Source: Gemmobacter sp964439015 (GTDB lineage Bacteria; Pseudomonadota; Alphaproteobacteria; Rhodobacterales; Rhodobacteraceae). From it: 9,017 nucleotides of DNA. Below are positions 1-6,553 of this stretch, one piece after another. The notes beneath the pieces were generated by a model that did no database searches, had not been told where the DNA came from, and was given only the letters and a program-made list of their open reading frames with translations. A program made the translations under genes and the position numbers. Positions within the stretch are counted from its first letter, which is position 1; each line of letters opens with the position of its first letter. The stretch covers positions 1 to 9,017 of the forward strand of contig CAYTMV010000080.1 of the NCBI GenBank assembly GCA_964439015.1, read 5' to 3'.

Positions 1-258
1 GAGGACCGGCGTGACGATCGCTCCGACCGCGGCGAGCGTCGCGACGACCGCCGCCGCGAAGACCGCTACAGCCGCTATCCCGGTCAGGGCGAGCGGGTGG
101 TCGGCATGGGTGACCATGTGCCGGATTTCATCCTGCGCAGCTTCAAGCTGGCGGATCGGGCGGAAGAGCATGAGGCCCATGAGGCCCCTGCCCCCCTCGA
201 AACCGATATCGAGGACGTGGTCTCGAACGACGCGATCGAAGCCACCTCCGAGGAATGA
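1..258 (+). CDS. C-terminal end of a probable DEAD-box RNA helicase (5' truncated)
   Basis: An open frame enters from the left edge and stops at TGA 256-258, giving 85 visible residues with no start inside the window. The first 32 residues form a low-complexity basic/acidic tract (12 Arg, many Asp and Glu). A more ordered block, VVGMGDHVPDFILRSF, follows at visible residues 33-48, and the last 35 or so residues are acidic. Arg/Asp-rich tails ending in a short conserved GDHxPxF-like block are, as I recall, typical of RhlE-like DEAD-box helicases in Rhodobacteraceae, where the tail binds RNA; this is family recall, not a search. No helicase motif lies in the visible part, so another RNA-binding protein with an RGG/RD-like tail is possible. 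The gene converges on rnj, and a shared terminator lies between them. The reading frame itself is well supported by strong third-position G/C bias and the terminator 33 bp past the stop. Confidence 0.5.
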   Translation, partial: EDRRDDRSDRGERRDDRRREDRYSRYPGQGERVVGMGDHVPDFILRSFKLADRAEEHEAHEAPAPLETDIEDVVSNDAIEATSEE

Positions 259-291
259 GCCGCAGTGGCAACGCCCGCTGACCAGAAACAG

Positions 292-317
292 AAAAGGCGC
301 CCCACGGGGCGCCTTTT
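292..317. terminator. Bidirectional intrinsic terminator
   Basis: A perfect 12-nt inverted repeat is visible: AAAAGGCGCCCC at 292-303 and GGGGCGCCTTTT at 306-317, separated by only 2 nt (the real loop is probably 4 nt). The GC-rich stem ends in a T run on either strand: TTTTG reading right, and TTTTCTGTTTCTGG reading left. It sits 33 bp past the stop of the plus-strand gene and 31 bp past the stop of rnj, so it is placed to end both converging transcripts. The left-going (rnj) side has the better U-rich tail. The rest of the 259-348 interval shows no other gene or site. Confidence 0.85.
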
Positions 318-348
318 GCATGATACAGCAGCTTGGCCGCGGTGGCGC

Positions 349-2025
349 TTATTCGACCGCCATGCGCGAGATCACGACCACGACTTCGGGCTTCTTGCCG
401 ATCTCTTCCATGGCGACCTGGCGGATGGCGCGTTTCAGCGCCTCTTCCAGCTTGTCGTCATCCGCCAGCAGCTTGCGGCCCGCGCTGTCCATGAGCCGCT
501 CCAGCTCGTCTTCCATGGCGGGGGCCAGCGGCGCACCGCGGCGCCCGATCTCGGGCAGGCCCATCAGCTCGACCCAAGGCTCGCCCAGCGGCTCGTCGGC
601 CTCGTCGAGGATCACCGTCACCAGTGCCAGACCGTTCAGCGCCATGCGGATGCGGTTGCGCACCACGCCGTCCATCGCGCCGATCTGCACCGTGCCGTCC
701 AGATAGGTGCGACCGGTTTCGATATATTCGGCCACCTCGGGCACATCGCCCGACAGGTCGATCATCATGCCATTGGTCGCCACCTCGCCAGGGATGCCGC
801 TTTCGTTGCCCAGCTTGACATGCTCGCGCAGGTGGCGGTGCTCGCCGTGCATCGGCACCAGCATCGCGGGTTTCAGCAGACGATGGACCAGTTGCAGATC
901 AGGCCGGTTGGCGTGGCCCGAGACGTGATAGAGGCCGTCGTGATCGTCCACCACATCCACGCCCATCTCGCTGAAGGCGTTCATGATGCGGATGACGTCG
1001 CGCTCGTTGCCGGGGATGGTCTTTGAGCTGAACAGGAAGGTATCCCCCTCCTTCATCTCGATGCCCAGATACTTGCCACGCGAAAGTTGCGCGCTGGCCG
1101 CGCGGCGTTCGCCCTGGCTGCCGGTGACGATCAGCATCAGGTTGCCGCGCGGAATCTCGGCGGCGCGTTCGGCGGGGATCAGCGGCGGCATGCCGGTCAG
1201 AACGCCGGTTTCCTCGGCGGCGCGCACCATGCGCTGCATCGCCCGGCCCATCAGGCAGACCGAGCGGCCCGCGGCATGGGCGGCCTCGGCCAGCGTCTTC
1301 AGGCGGGCGACGTTGGAGGCGAAGGTCGTGGCCACCATCAGCCCCCTGGCCCCGCCGATCAGCCCGTGCAGCGGATCGGCGAGCGAGGCCTCGGACCGGC
1401 CGGGATGGGGCGAAAAGACGTTTGTCGAATCGCACATCAGCGCACGCACCGGTGCCTCGGCGGCGATCGCCGCCAGCGCATCGGGGTCGAAGGGTTCGCC
1501 CACCACCGGGGTGCGGTCGGTCTTGAAGTCGCCCGAATGGACCACGCGGCCCGCCGGCGTGTCGATCACCAGCGCAGCACTTTCGGGGATCGAATGGGCC
1601 AGCGGCACGAACTGCACCCGGAACGGGCCAGCCTCGACCGTCACCGGGCGAGCCTCGACCGTGGTCACGGCGTCGATGGGCAGGCCGGCCTCGTCCAGCT
1701 TCATCCGTGCGATGGTCGCGGTGAACTTGCGCGCATAGACCGGGCGCTTCAGCCGCGGCCACAGATGGGCCAGCGCGCCGATATGGTCCTCATGCGCGTG
1801 GGTGATGAAGATCGCCTCGATCCGCTCGCGCCGTTCTTCCAGCCAGGCAATGTCGGGCATGATCAGGTCGACACCGGGCGATGTATCCATGTCCGGGAAG
1901 GCCACGCCCAGATCGACGACGATCAGACGCTCGCGCCCCTCGGGGCCATAGCCGTAGACATAGCAGTTCATGCCGATCTCGCCGGCGCCCCCAAGAGGCA
2001 GGAAAAACAAACGGTTGGTGGTCAT
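349..2025 (-). CDS. rnj: Ribonuclease J (metallo-beta-lactamase/beta-CASP RNase)
   Basis: The 558-residue protein has the usual length of RNase J (about 550-560). RNase J is a cytoplasmic zinc enzyme with 5'-3' exonuclease and endonuclease activity; in alphaproteobacteria it works in rRNA maturation and mRNA turnover. The N-terminal metallo-beta-lactamase domain carries the zinc motif HAHEDH at residues 76-81, His144 in HSIPES, and Asp166 in HSGDFK. The beta-CASP part, roughly residues 200-350, begins with CDSTN (198-202) and contains TGSQGE (301-306). Further RNA- or metal-binding motifs are HVSGHA (367-372) and PMHGEH (391-396). Residues from about 450 form the C-terminal domain. All key residues are present, so the enzyme should be active. 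The ATG (2023-2025) overlaps the coaX stop as ATGA with no clear ribosome site of its own, which suggests translational coupling. The gene is last in the run and is followed by the terminator at 292-317. Confidence 0.95.
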   Translation of the reverse strand: MTTNRLFFLPLGGAGEIGMNCYVYGYGPEGRERLIVVDLGVAFPDMDTSPGVDLIMPDIAWLEERRERIEAIFITHAHEDHIGALAHLWPRLKRPVYARKFTATIARMKLDEAGLPIDAVTTVEARPVTVEAGPFRVQFVPLAHSIPESAALVIDTPAGRVVHSGDFKTDRTPVVGEPFDPDALAAIAAEAPVRALMCDSTNVFSPHPGRSEASLADPLHGLIGGARGLMVATTFASNVARLKTLAEAAHAAGRSVCLMGRAMQRMVRAAEETGVLTGMPPLIPAERAAEIPRGNLMLIVTGSQGERRAASAQLSRGKYLGIEMKEGDTFLFSSKTIPGNERDVIRIMNAFSEMGVDVVDDHDGLYHVSGHANRPDLQLVHRLLKPAMLVPMHGEHRHLREHVKLGNESGIPGEVATNGMMIDLSGDVPEVAEYIETGRTYLDGTVQIGAMDGVVRNRIRMALNGLALVTVILDEADEPLGEPWVELMGLPEIGRRGAPLAPAMEDELERLMDSAGRKLLADDDKLEEALKRAIRQVAMEEIGKKPEVVVVISRMAVE

Positions 2026-2801
2026 GCGGACAAGGTATCCCTGTTCAGTCTGTCAATGAGGACAAGACCATGCATGGTCAGATCGTCCTCCACGAAATCA
2101 AATAGTTCTGTTCCCTGCTGGAACAGGGAGGCAAGGCCCCCCGTGGCGATGACCTTCATCGGTCGCGGATGTTCCGCGCGGATCTGGCGGACGATTCCTT
2201 CGACAAGGCCGATATATCCCCAATACACGCCCGCCTGCATGCAAGCCACCGTATTCGTGCCAATGGCGCGGGCAGGCTTGGAGATGTCGACATGCGGCAG
2301 CGCCGCCGCGGCCATGTGCAGCGCCTCGAGGCTGAGGTTCACGCCGGGTGCAATCACCCCGCCGATATAGGCGCCGTCCGTATCCACCACGTCAAAGGTG
2401 GTGGCCGTGCCGAAATCGACCACCACCAGATCGCCGCCGTGGCGGTCATGCGCGCCCACGGTATTGACCAGCCGGTCAGGCCCGACCGTGGTGCCCTGAT
2501 CGACGCGCGGCTCGACCGGCAGGCGACACTCGGGCTTGCCCACGACCAATGGCCGGCAATCGAAATAGCGGTTGCACAGCACCCGCAGATTGAAGACCAC
2601 CCGCGGCACGGTCGAAGAGATGATCGCCGCATCAATCTTCGCCTCGGTCCGGGTCAGCATCATCAGGCTGGACAGCCAGACGAAATACTCATCCGCCGTG
2701 CGCTTGTGGTCAGTCGCGATGCGCCAGGTGGCGATGAAGGACGCGCCGTCCCAGATCGAGAACACGGTGTTGGTATTGCCGCAGTCAATGGCAAGCAGCA
2801 T
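2022..2801 (-). CDS. coaX: Type III pantothenate kinase
   Basis: The enzyme phosphorylates pantothenate with ATP, the first step of coenzyme A synthesis; type III enzymes are not feedback-inhibited by CoA and need a monovalent cation. I chose the ATG at 2799-2801, giving 259 residues, because the family always begins with a short MLLAIDxGNT strand. An upstream in-frame ATG at 2865-2867 would add 22 Arg-rich residues and run into birA. Motifs of the ASKHA fold are DCGNT (6-10, phosphate loop), GPDRLVN (107-113, with Asp109 matching the catalytic base of characterised members), DFGTATT (129-135), GGVIAPG (147-153) and TGG (220-222). The gene starts 13 bp after birA, with AGGGG just upstream as a plausible ribosome site, and its TGA overlaps the rnj start. 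Older annotations call such genes Baf transcriptional regulators; the kinase motifs argue for the enzyme. Confidence 0.95.
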   Translation of the reverse strand: MLLAIDCGNTNTVFSIWDGASFIATWRIATDHKRTADEYFVWLSSLMMLTRTEAKIDAAIISSTVPRVVFNLRVLCNRYFDCRPLVVGKPECRLPVEPRVDQGTTVGPDRLVNTVGAHDRHGGDLVVVDFGTATTFDVVDTDGAYIGGVIAPGVNLSLEALHMAAAALPHVDISKPARAIGTNTVACMQAGVYWGYIGLVEGIVRQIRAEHPRPMKVIATGGLASLFQQGTELFDFVEDDLTMHGLVLIDRLNRDTLSA

Positions 2802-2814
2802 GAGGGAACCCCTG

Positions 2815-3576
2815 TCAGAAAAACACATCCGCCGCCGCGATGGACATCGGCCCCGCAGCGGTTTCAAGGATCAGCGCCCCGGTCTCGTCCAGACCGCTGA
2901 ACGTGCCGTGATGCTCGGCCCCGCCGATGCGGGCCCGGATCGGCTGGCCGAGGCGCGCCGCCCGCGCCATCCAGGCCGCGCGCAGGACGGCAAAGCCGCG
3001 GGCCTCCAAAAGCGCATCCCAATGGGCAAAGGCGGGGGCTAGGTGGGCCAGAAACACCTCGGGCGTGACTCGCAGCCCGGTTTCCCCCAGCAGACTGACC
3101 GGGGTAAGGGCGCCGGGCTCCACCGCCTCGGCCGGAGGGGCGGCAATCAGATTGACACCGATCCCCACCACCAGATGGGCGACCTGCGCACCCTGCCCCG
3201 CGCTTTCCAGAAGGATGCCCGCCAGTTTGCCGCCGTTCAGCAGCACGTCATTGGGCCATTTCAGGCTGAAGGCGTCGGGCAGACCGGTCACCGCCACACA
3301 GGCGTCAAACAGCGCCAACGCCGCCACAAAACTGCGCAACGCCGCCTGTTGCGGCCCGCCCTGCGGGCGCAGGATCAGGCTGCCGTGAAAGTTGCCGCGC
3401 GGGCTGACCCATGGCCTGCCGCGCCTGCCGCGCCCCTCGGTCTGCTGCCCTGCAATGACCCATGCCGGACCTGTCAGGCCCGGCATGAGGGAAATCGCAT
3501 AGGCATTGGTGCTGCCGATGGTGTCGAGGGCGTGGCGCGCCACCCCCTCGGGCCAGGGCGCCGGCTCAGCGGACAA
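2815..3576 (-). CDS. birA: Biotin--[acetyl-CoA-carboxylase] ligase, group I (no DNA-binding domain)
   Basis: The protein activates biotin to biotinyl-AMP and attaches it to the carrier lysine of biotin enzymes such as acetyl-CoA carboxylase. Residues 14-25 hold the catalytic-domain entry HALDTIGSTNAY. The biotinyl-AMP loop GRGRRGR is at 48-54, KWPND at 106-110, Lys117 in GGKLAGILLE at 115-124, and GIGVNL at 138-143. The last 45 or so residues form the small SH3-like C-terminal domain. At 253 residues it lacks the N-terminal winged helix of E. coli BirA, so it should be a ligase only and not the biotin repressor. The start taken is TTG at 3574-3576, preceded by GGCGGAAG (3580-3587) and overlapping nuoN by 11 nt. 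The only nearby alternative is GTG at 3541-3543, which would remove 11 residues of no known function. Position after nuoN matches the P. denitrificans nqo cluster. Confidence 0.93.
   Translation of the reverse strand: MSAEPAPWPEGVARHALDTIGSTNAYAISLMPGLTGPAWVIAGQQTEGRGRRGRPWVSPRGNFHGSLILRPQGGPQQAALRSFVAALALFDACVAVTGLPDAFSLKWPNDVLLNGGKLAGILLESAGQGAQVAHLVVGIGVNLIAAPPAEAVEPGALTPVSLLGETGLRVTPEVFLAHLAPAFAHWDALLEARGFAVLRAAWMARAARLGQPIRARIGGAEHHGTFSGLDETGALILETAAGPMSIAAADVFF
3461..3487 (-). other. Strong RNA hairpin inside the 5' part of birA
   Basis: In the mRNA-sense strand the bases CATGCCGGGCCT, then GAC, then AGGTCCGGCATG can fold into a 12-bp stem with one G-U pair and a 3-nt loop. It spans codons 30-39 of birA and lies about 80 nt past the nuoN stop. 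No U run follows, so it is not a classical terminator. It could slow 3'-5' exonucleases at the nuo/birA boundary or affect birA translation, but this is inference, and chance stems are common in GC-rich coding DNA. Confidence 0.4.
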
Positions 3577-5002
3577 GAGCTTCCGCCGCGATGGCCGCCG
3601 CCGGGTCGATGCCGAACATGTTTATGATGCCCAGCACCATGACCGCCGCCGACCCCATCAGCATCAGCCATTGCACGCCGCCCATCGGCGTTTCCAGCGT
3701 CGCGCCATCCTTGCCGAAATACATGAAGTAGACGATACGCAGGTAGTAGAAGGCCCCGATGACCGAGGCGATGGCACCGGCAATCGCCAGCCAGGTCATG
3801 CCGGCATCCACGGCGGCCTTCAGCACATAGAACTTCCCGAAAAAGCCCAGGAAGGGCGGCACGCCGGCAAGGCTGAACATCAGGATCAGCACCGCCAGCG
3901 CCTTCAGCCCGTCGCGGGCGGCAAACTGGTTCAGCGCCGAGATTTCGGTGATCGGCTGGCCGTCCCGCTCCATCGACAGGATGAAGGCGAAGGTGCCGAT
4001 GTTCATGGCGACATAGATCGCCATGTAGACCAGCGTCGCCTGCACGCCATAAGCCGTGCCGGTGGACAGGCCGATCAGCGCGTAACCCATATGGGCGATC
4101 GAGCTATAGGCCATCAGACGCTTGAGGTCGCGCTGGCCGATGGCGGCAATGGCGCCCACGAACATCGACAGCACGGCCAAGGCGGCAATCACCTGCCCCC
4201 AGTCGCCGGGGATGGCGCCAAAGGCGTCATGCACCAGACGGGCGATGAGCGCCATCGCGGCCAGTTTCGGCGCGGTGGCAAAGAACGCGGTCACCGGCGT
4301 GGGCGCGCCCTGATAGACGTCCGGCGTCCACATGTGGAACGGCGCCGCCGAGACCTTGAAGGCCAGACCGGCCAGCATGAACACCAGACCGAAGATCAAC
4401 CCCACCGGCGCGCCCTGGCCAAGCGTGGACAGGATGCCCGAGAACAGCGTCGTTCCGGCAAAGCCATAGACCAGCGAGGCGCCATAGAGCAGCAGACCCG
4501 AGGACAGCGAGCCCAGCACGAAGTATTTCAGGCCAGCCTCGGTCGACCGTGCAGAATCGCGGCGGAAGGCGGCGATGACGTAAAGCGCCAGAGACTGCAG
4601 TTCCAGCCCGACATACAGCGCCATCAGGTCGCCGGCCGAGACCATCATCATCATCCCGACAACCGCGAGGGTCACGAGAATCGGATATTCAAAGATCGCC
4701 AGCCCGCGCCGCGCCATGGTGCTTTCGCTCATGGTCAGGACAGCGGCGGCCGACAGCAGCACCGCCACCTTGGCAAAGCGGGCAAACGGATCGTCGAGGA
4801 ACATGCCGCCAAAGGCCGAACGGTCGCCCCCGCCCTTCACGCTGATCCAGAAGGCCAGCACCACCATCAGCGCCGCCGTGGTCCAGGTCAGCAGCCGCGC
4901 CATGCCCGGCCGGTCGGCATAGGCCCCGAACAGAAGCGCCGCCATCGCGTAAACCGCCAGCACCACTTCGGGCAGGACGATCGAGAAATCAGTTGCGGTC
5001 AT
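3566..5002 (-). CDS. nuoN: NADH-quinone oxidoreductase subunit N (complex I antiporter-like subunit)
   Basis: This is the innermost of the three antiporter-like proton channels in the complex I membrane arm (Nqo14 in Paracoccus, ND2 in mitochondria). The 478-residue protein is hydrophobic throughout, as expected for about 14 membrane helices. The channel residues of the family are visible: Glu134 in GLELQS (helix 5), Lys216 in AFKVSAAPFHMWTPDVYQG (helix 7), Lys246 in TAPKLAA (helix 8) and Lys390 in GFFGKFYVL (helix 12). The RDLKRLMAYSSIAHMGY block at 291-307 is the common antiporter-family signature. The ATG (5000-5002) follows GAGGG six bases upstream, and that ribosome site overlaps the nuoM stop codon, so translation of the two is probably coupled. 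The gene lies 9 bp after nuoM and overlaps birA by 11 nt. Length and motifs are complete. Confidence 0.97.
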   Translation of the reverse strand: MTATDFSIVLPEVVLAVYAMAALLFGAYADRPGMARLLTWTTAALMVVLAFWISVKGGGDRSAFGGMFLDDPFARFAKVAVLLSAAAVLTMSESTMARRGLAIFEYPILVTLAVVGMMMMVSAGDLMALYVGLELQSLALYVIAAFRRDSARSTEAGLKYFVLGSLSSGLLLYGASLVYGFAGTTLFSGILSTLGQGAPVGLIFGLVFMLAGLAFKVSAAPFHMWTPDVYQGAPTPVTAFFATAPKLAAMALIARLVHDAFGAIPGDWGQVIAALAVLSMFVGAIAAIGQRDLKRLMAYSSIAHMGYALIGLSTGTAYGVQATLVYMAIYVAMNIGTFAFILSMERDGQPITEISALNQFAARDGLKALAVLILMFSLAGVPPFLGFFGKFYVLKAAVDAGMTWLAIAGAIASVIGAFYYLRIVYFMYFGKDGATLETPMGGVQWLMLMGSAAVMVLGIINMFGIDPAAAIAAEALVR

Positions 5003-5008
5003 GGTCAG

Positions 5009-5013
5009 CCCTC
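5009..5013 (-). promoter_or_regulatory. Ribosome binding site of nuoN
   Basis: On the minus strand GAGGG lies 6 nt before the nuoN ATG. Its first two bases (GA) are the last two of the nuoM TGA stop, so ribosomes ending nuoM sit on the nuoN site. This supports the chosen nuoN start. Confidence 0.7.
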
Positions 5014-6553
5014 AATGCGCCGCCGCCTCGGCCACGGAATCCGTGACCGGCAGCGCGGCATGGTAGTCGGTGATCAGCGCCTCGACCGAGGGGCCGATGA
5101 TATCGGTGACAAGCGACGGATAGATGCCCAGCAGCAGGGTCATCACCACCAGGGGCGCAAAGATCGCCCGCTCGCGCCCGGTCATGTCCGAGATCGAGCG
5201 CAGCGCCTCCTTGACCAGATCGCCGAACACGACGCGGCGATACAGCCACAGCGCATAGGCGGCCGAGAAGATCACGCCCGAAGCCGCAACCGCCGCCACC
5301 CAGGTATTGACCTGGAAGATGCCGATCAGCGTCAGAAACTCGCCCACGAAGCCCGAGGTGCCCGGCAGGCCGACGTTCGCCATGGTGAAGAACATGAAGA
5401 TCAGCGCATAGGCCGGCATCCGGATCACCAGACCGCCATAGGCGTCGATGTCGCGGGTATGCATCCGGTCATAGATCACGCCGACACAGAGAAACAGCGC
5501 GCCCGAGATGAAGCCGTGCGACAGCATCTGGAAGATCGCACCGTCAACCCCCTGCTGGTTCGCGGCAAAGATGCCCATGGTCACATACCCCATATGCGCG
5601 ACCGAGCTGTAGGCGATCAGCTTTTTCATGTCCGCCTGCGCCAGCGCCACCAGCGAGGTGTAGACGATGGCGATGGCCGACATCCACAAAACCAGCGGTG
5701 TCAGCACGTCAGCCCCGACCGGGAACATCGGCAGCGAAAAGCGCAGAAAGCCGTAGCCCCCCATCTTCAGCAGAATGGCGGCCAGCACCACCGAACCGGC
5801 GGTCGGCGCCTGAACGTGGGCGTCGGGCAGCCAGGTATGCACCGGCCACATCGGCATCTTCACCGCAAAGCTGGCAAAGAAGGCCAGGAACAGCAGGGTC
5901 TGCAGGCCGCCGATGATCTGGAAGCCACCGATTGCCAGCGTGTCCGACGCAAAGCTGTGATTCAGCAGCGTCACGATGTCGGTCGTGCCGGCGTCGACAT
6001 ACATGGCAATCATCGCCACCAGCATCAGCACCGAGCCGAGGAAGGTGTAGAGGAAGAACTTGAACGCCGCATAGATGCGGTCCTTGCCGCCCCAGATGCC
6101 GATGATCAGGAACATCGGGATCAGACCGGCCTCGAAGAACAGGTAGAACAACACCAGATCCAGCGCGCAGAACACACCGAGCATCAGCGTTTCCAGCATC
6201 AGGAAGGCGATCATGTATTCCTTGACGCGGGTCTCCACGCTCCAGCAGGCGGCGATCGTGATCGGCATCAGGAAGGTGGTCAGCATCACGAACAGGACCG
6301 AGATCCCGTCCACGCCCATCTTGTATTGCAGGCCCATGATCCAGTCGGCCTGCTCGACAAACTGCATCTCGGTATTGGCGGGATCGAAACCCGACAGGAT
6401 GGTCAACGAGATCAGGAAGGTGGCCGAGGTGGCGATCAACGCAACCCATTTGGCGTTGCGCTGCGCGGCGGCATCGTCACCGCGCAGAAACAGGGCCAGC
6501 ACCGCTGCCGCAACTGCCGGCAGGAAGGTGATGATCGACAGGACGTATTCCAT
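5012..6553 (-). CDS. nuoM: NADH-quinone oxidoreductase subunit M (complex I antiporter-like subunit)
   Basis: This is the middle antiporter-like proton channel of the complex I membrane arm (Nqo13, ND4). The protein has 513 residues, the usual length, and about 14 membrane helices. Key residues are present: Glu141 in LFFEAGLIPMF (helix 5), Lys232 in FAVKMPMWPVHTWLPDAH (helix 7), Lys263 in AILLKMGGYG (helix 8) and Glu405 in GFVGEFL (helix 12), where NuoM carries Glu instead of the Lys found in NuoL and NuoN. The ADMKKLIAYSSVAHMGYV block at 307-324 is the shared antiporter signature. The ATG (6551-6553) shares its A with the TGA of nuoL (TGATG), a typical coupled junction; a G-run (GGGGGG) lies upstream. 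The gene looks intact and is followed 9 bp later by nuoN. Confidence 0.97.
   Translation of the reverse strand: MEYVLSIITFLPAVAAAVLALFLRGDDAAAQRNAKWVALIATSATFLISLTILSGFDPANTEMQFVEQADWIMGLQYKMGVDGISVLFVMLTTFLMPITIAACWSVETRVKEYMIAFLMLETLMLGVFCALDLVLFYLFFEAGLIPMFLIIGIWGGKDRIYAAFKFFLYTFLGSVLMLVAMIAMYVDAGTTDIVTLLNHSFASDTLAIGGFQIIGGLQTLLFLAFFASFAVKMPMWPVHTWLPDAHVQAPTAGSVVLAAILLKMGGYGFLRFSLPMFPVGADVLTPLVLWMSAIAIVYTSLVALAQADMKKLIAYSSVAHMGYVTMGIFAANQQGVDGAIFQMLSHGFISGALFLCVGVIYDRMHTRDIDAYGGLVIRMPAYALIFMFFTMANVGLPGTSGFVGEFLTLIGIFQVNTWVAAVAASGVIFSAAYALWLYRRVVFGDLVKEALRSISDMTGRERAIFAPLVVMTLLLGIYPSLVTDIIGPSVEALITDYHAALPVTDSVAEAAAH

Noticed and set aside
2108..2129. Two mutually exclusive small hairpins in coaX (CTGTTCC/GGAACAG and TCCCTG/CAGGGA)
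   Set aside because: The pattern resembles an attenuator switch, but it is short, lies inside coding sequence for LFQQGTE, and has no U tract or leader peptide. Chance is the better explanation.
1087..2370. 427-codon open frame on the plus strand
   Set aside because: It lies opposite rnj and the end of coaX, both of which carry all their catalytic motifs; there is no ribosome site or recognisable domain.
2022..2867. Longer coaX start at the ATG 2865-2867
   Set aside because: It would add 22 Arg-rich residues overlapping the end of birA, while the family begins exactly at the MLLAIDCGNT start 66 bp downstream.
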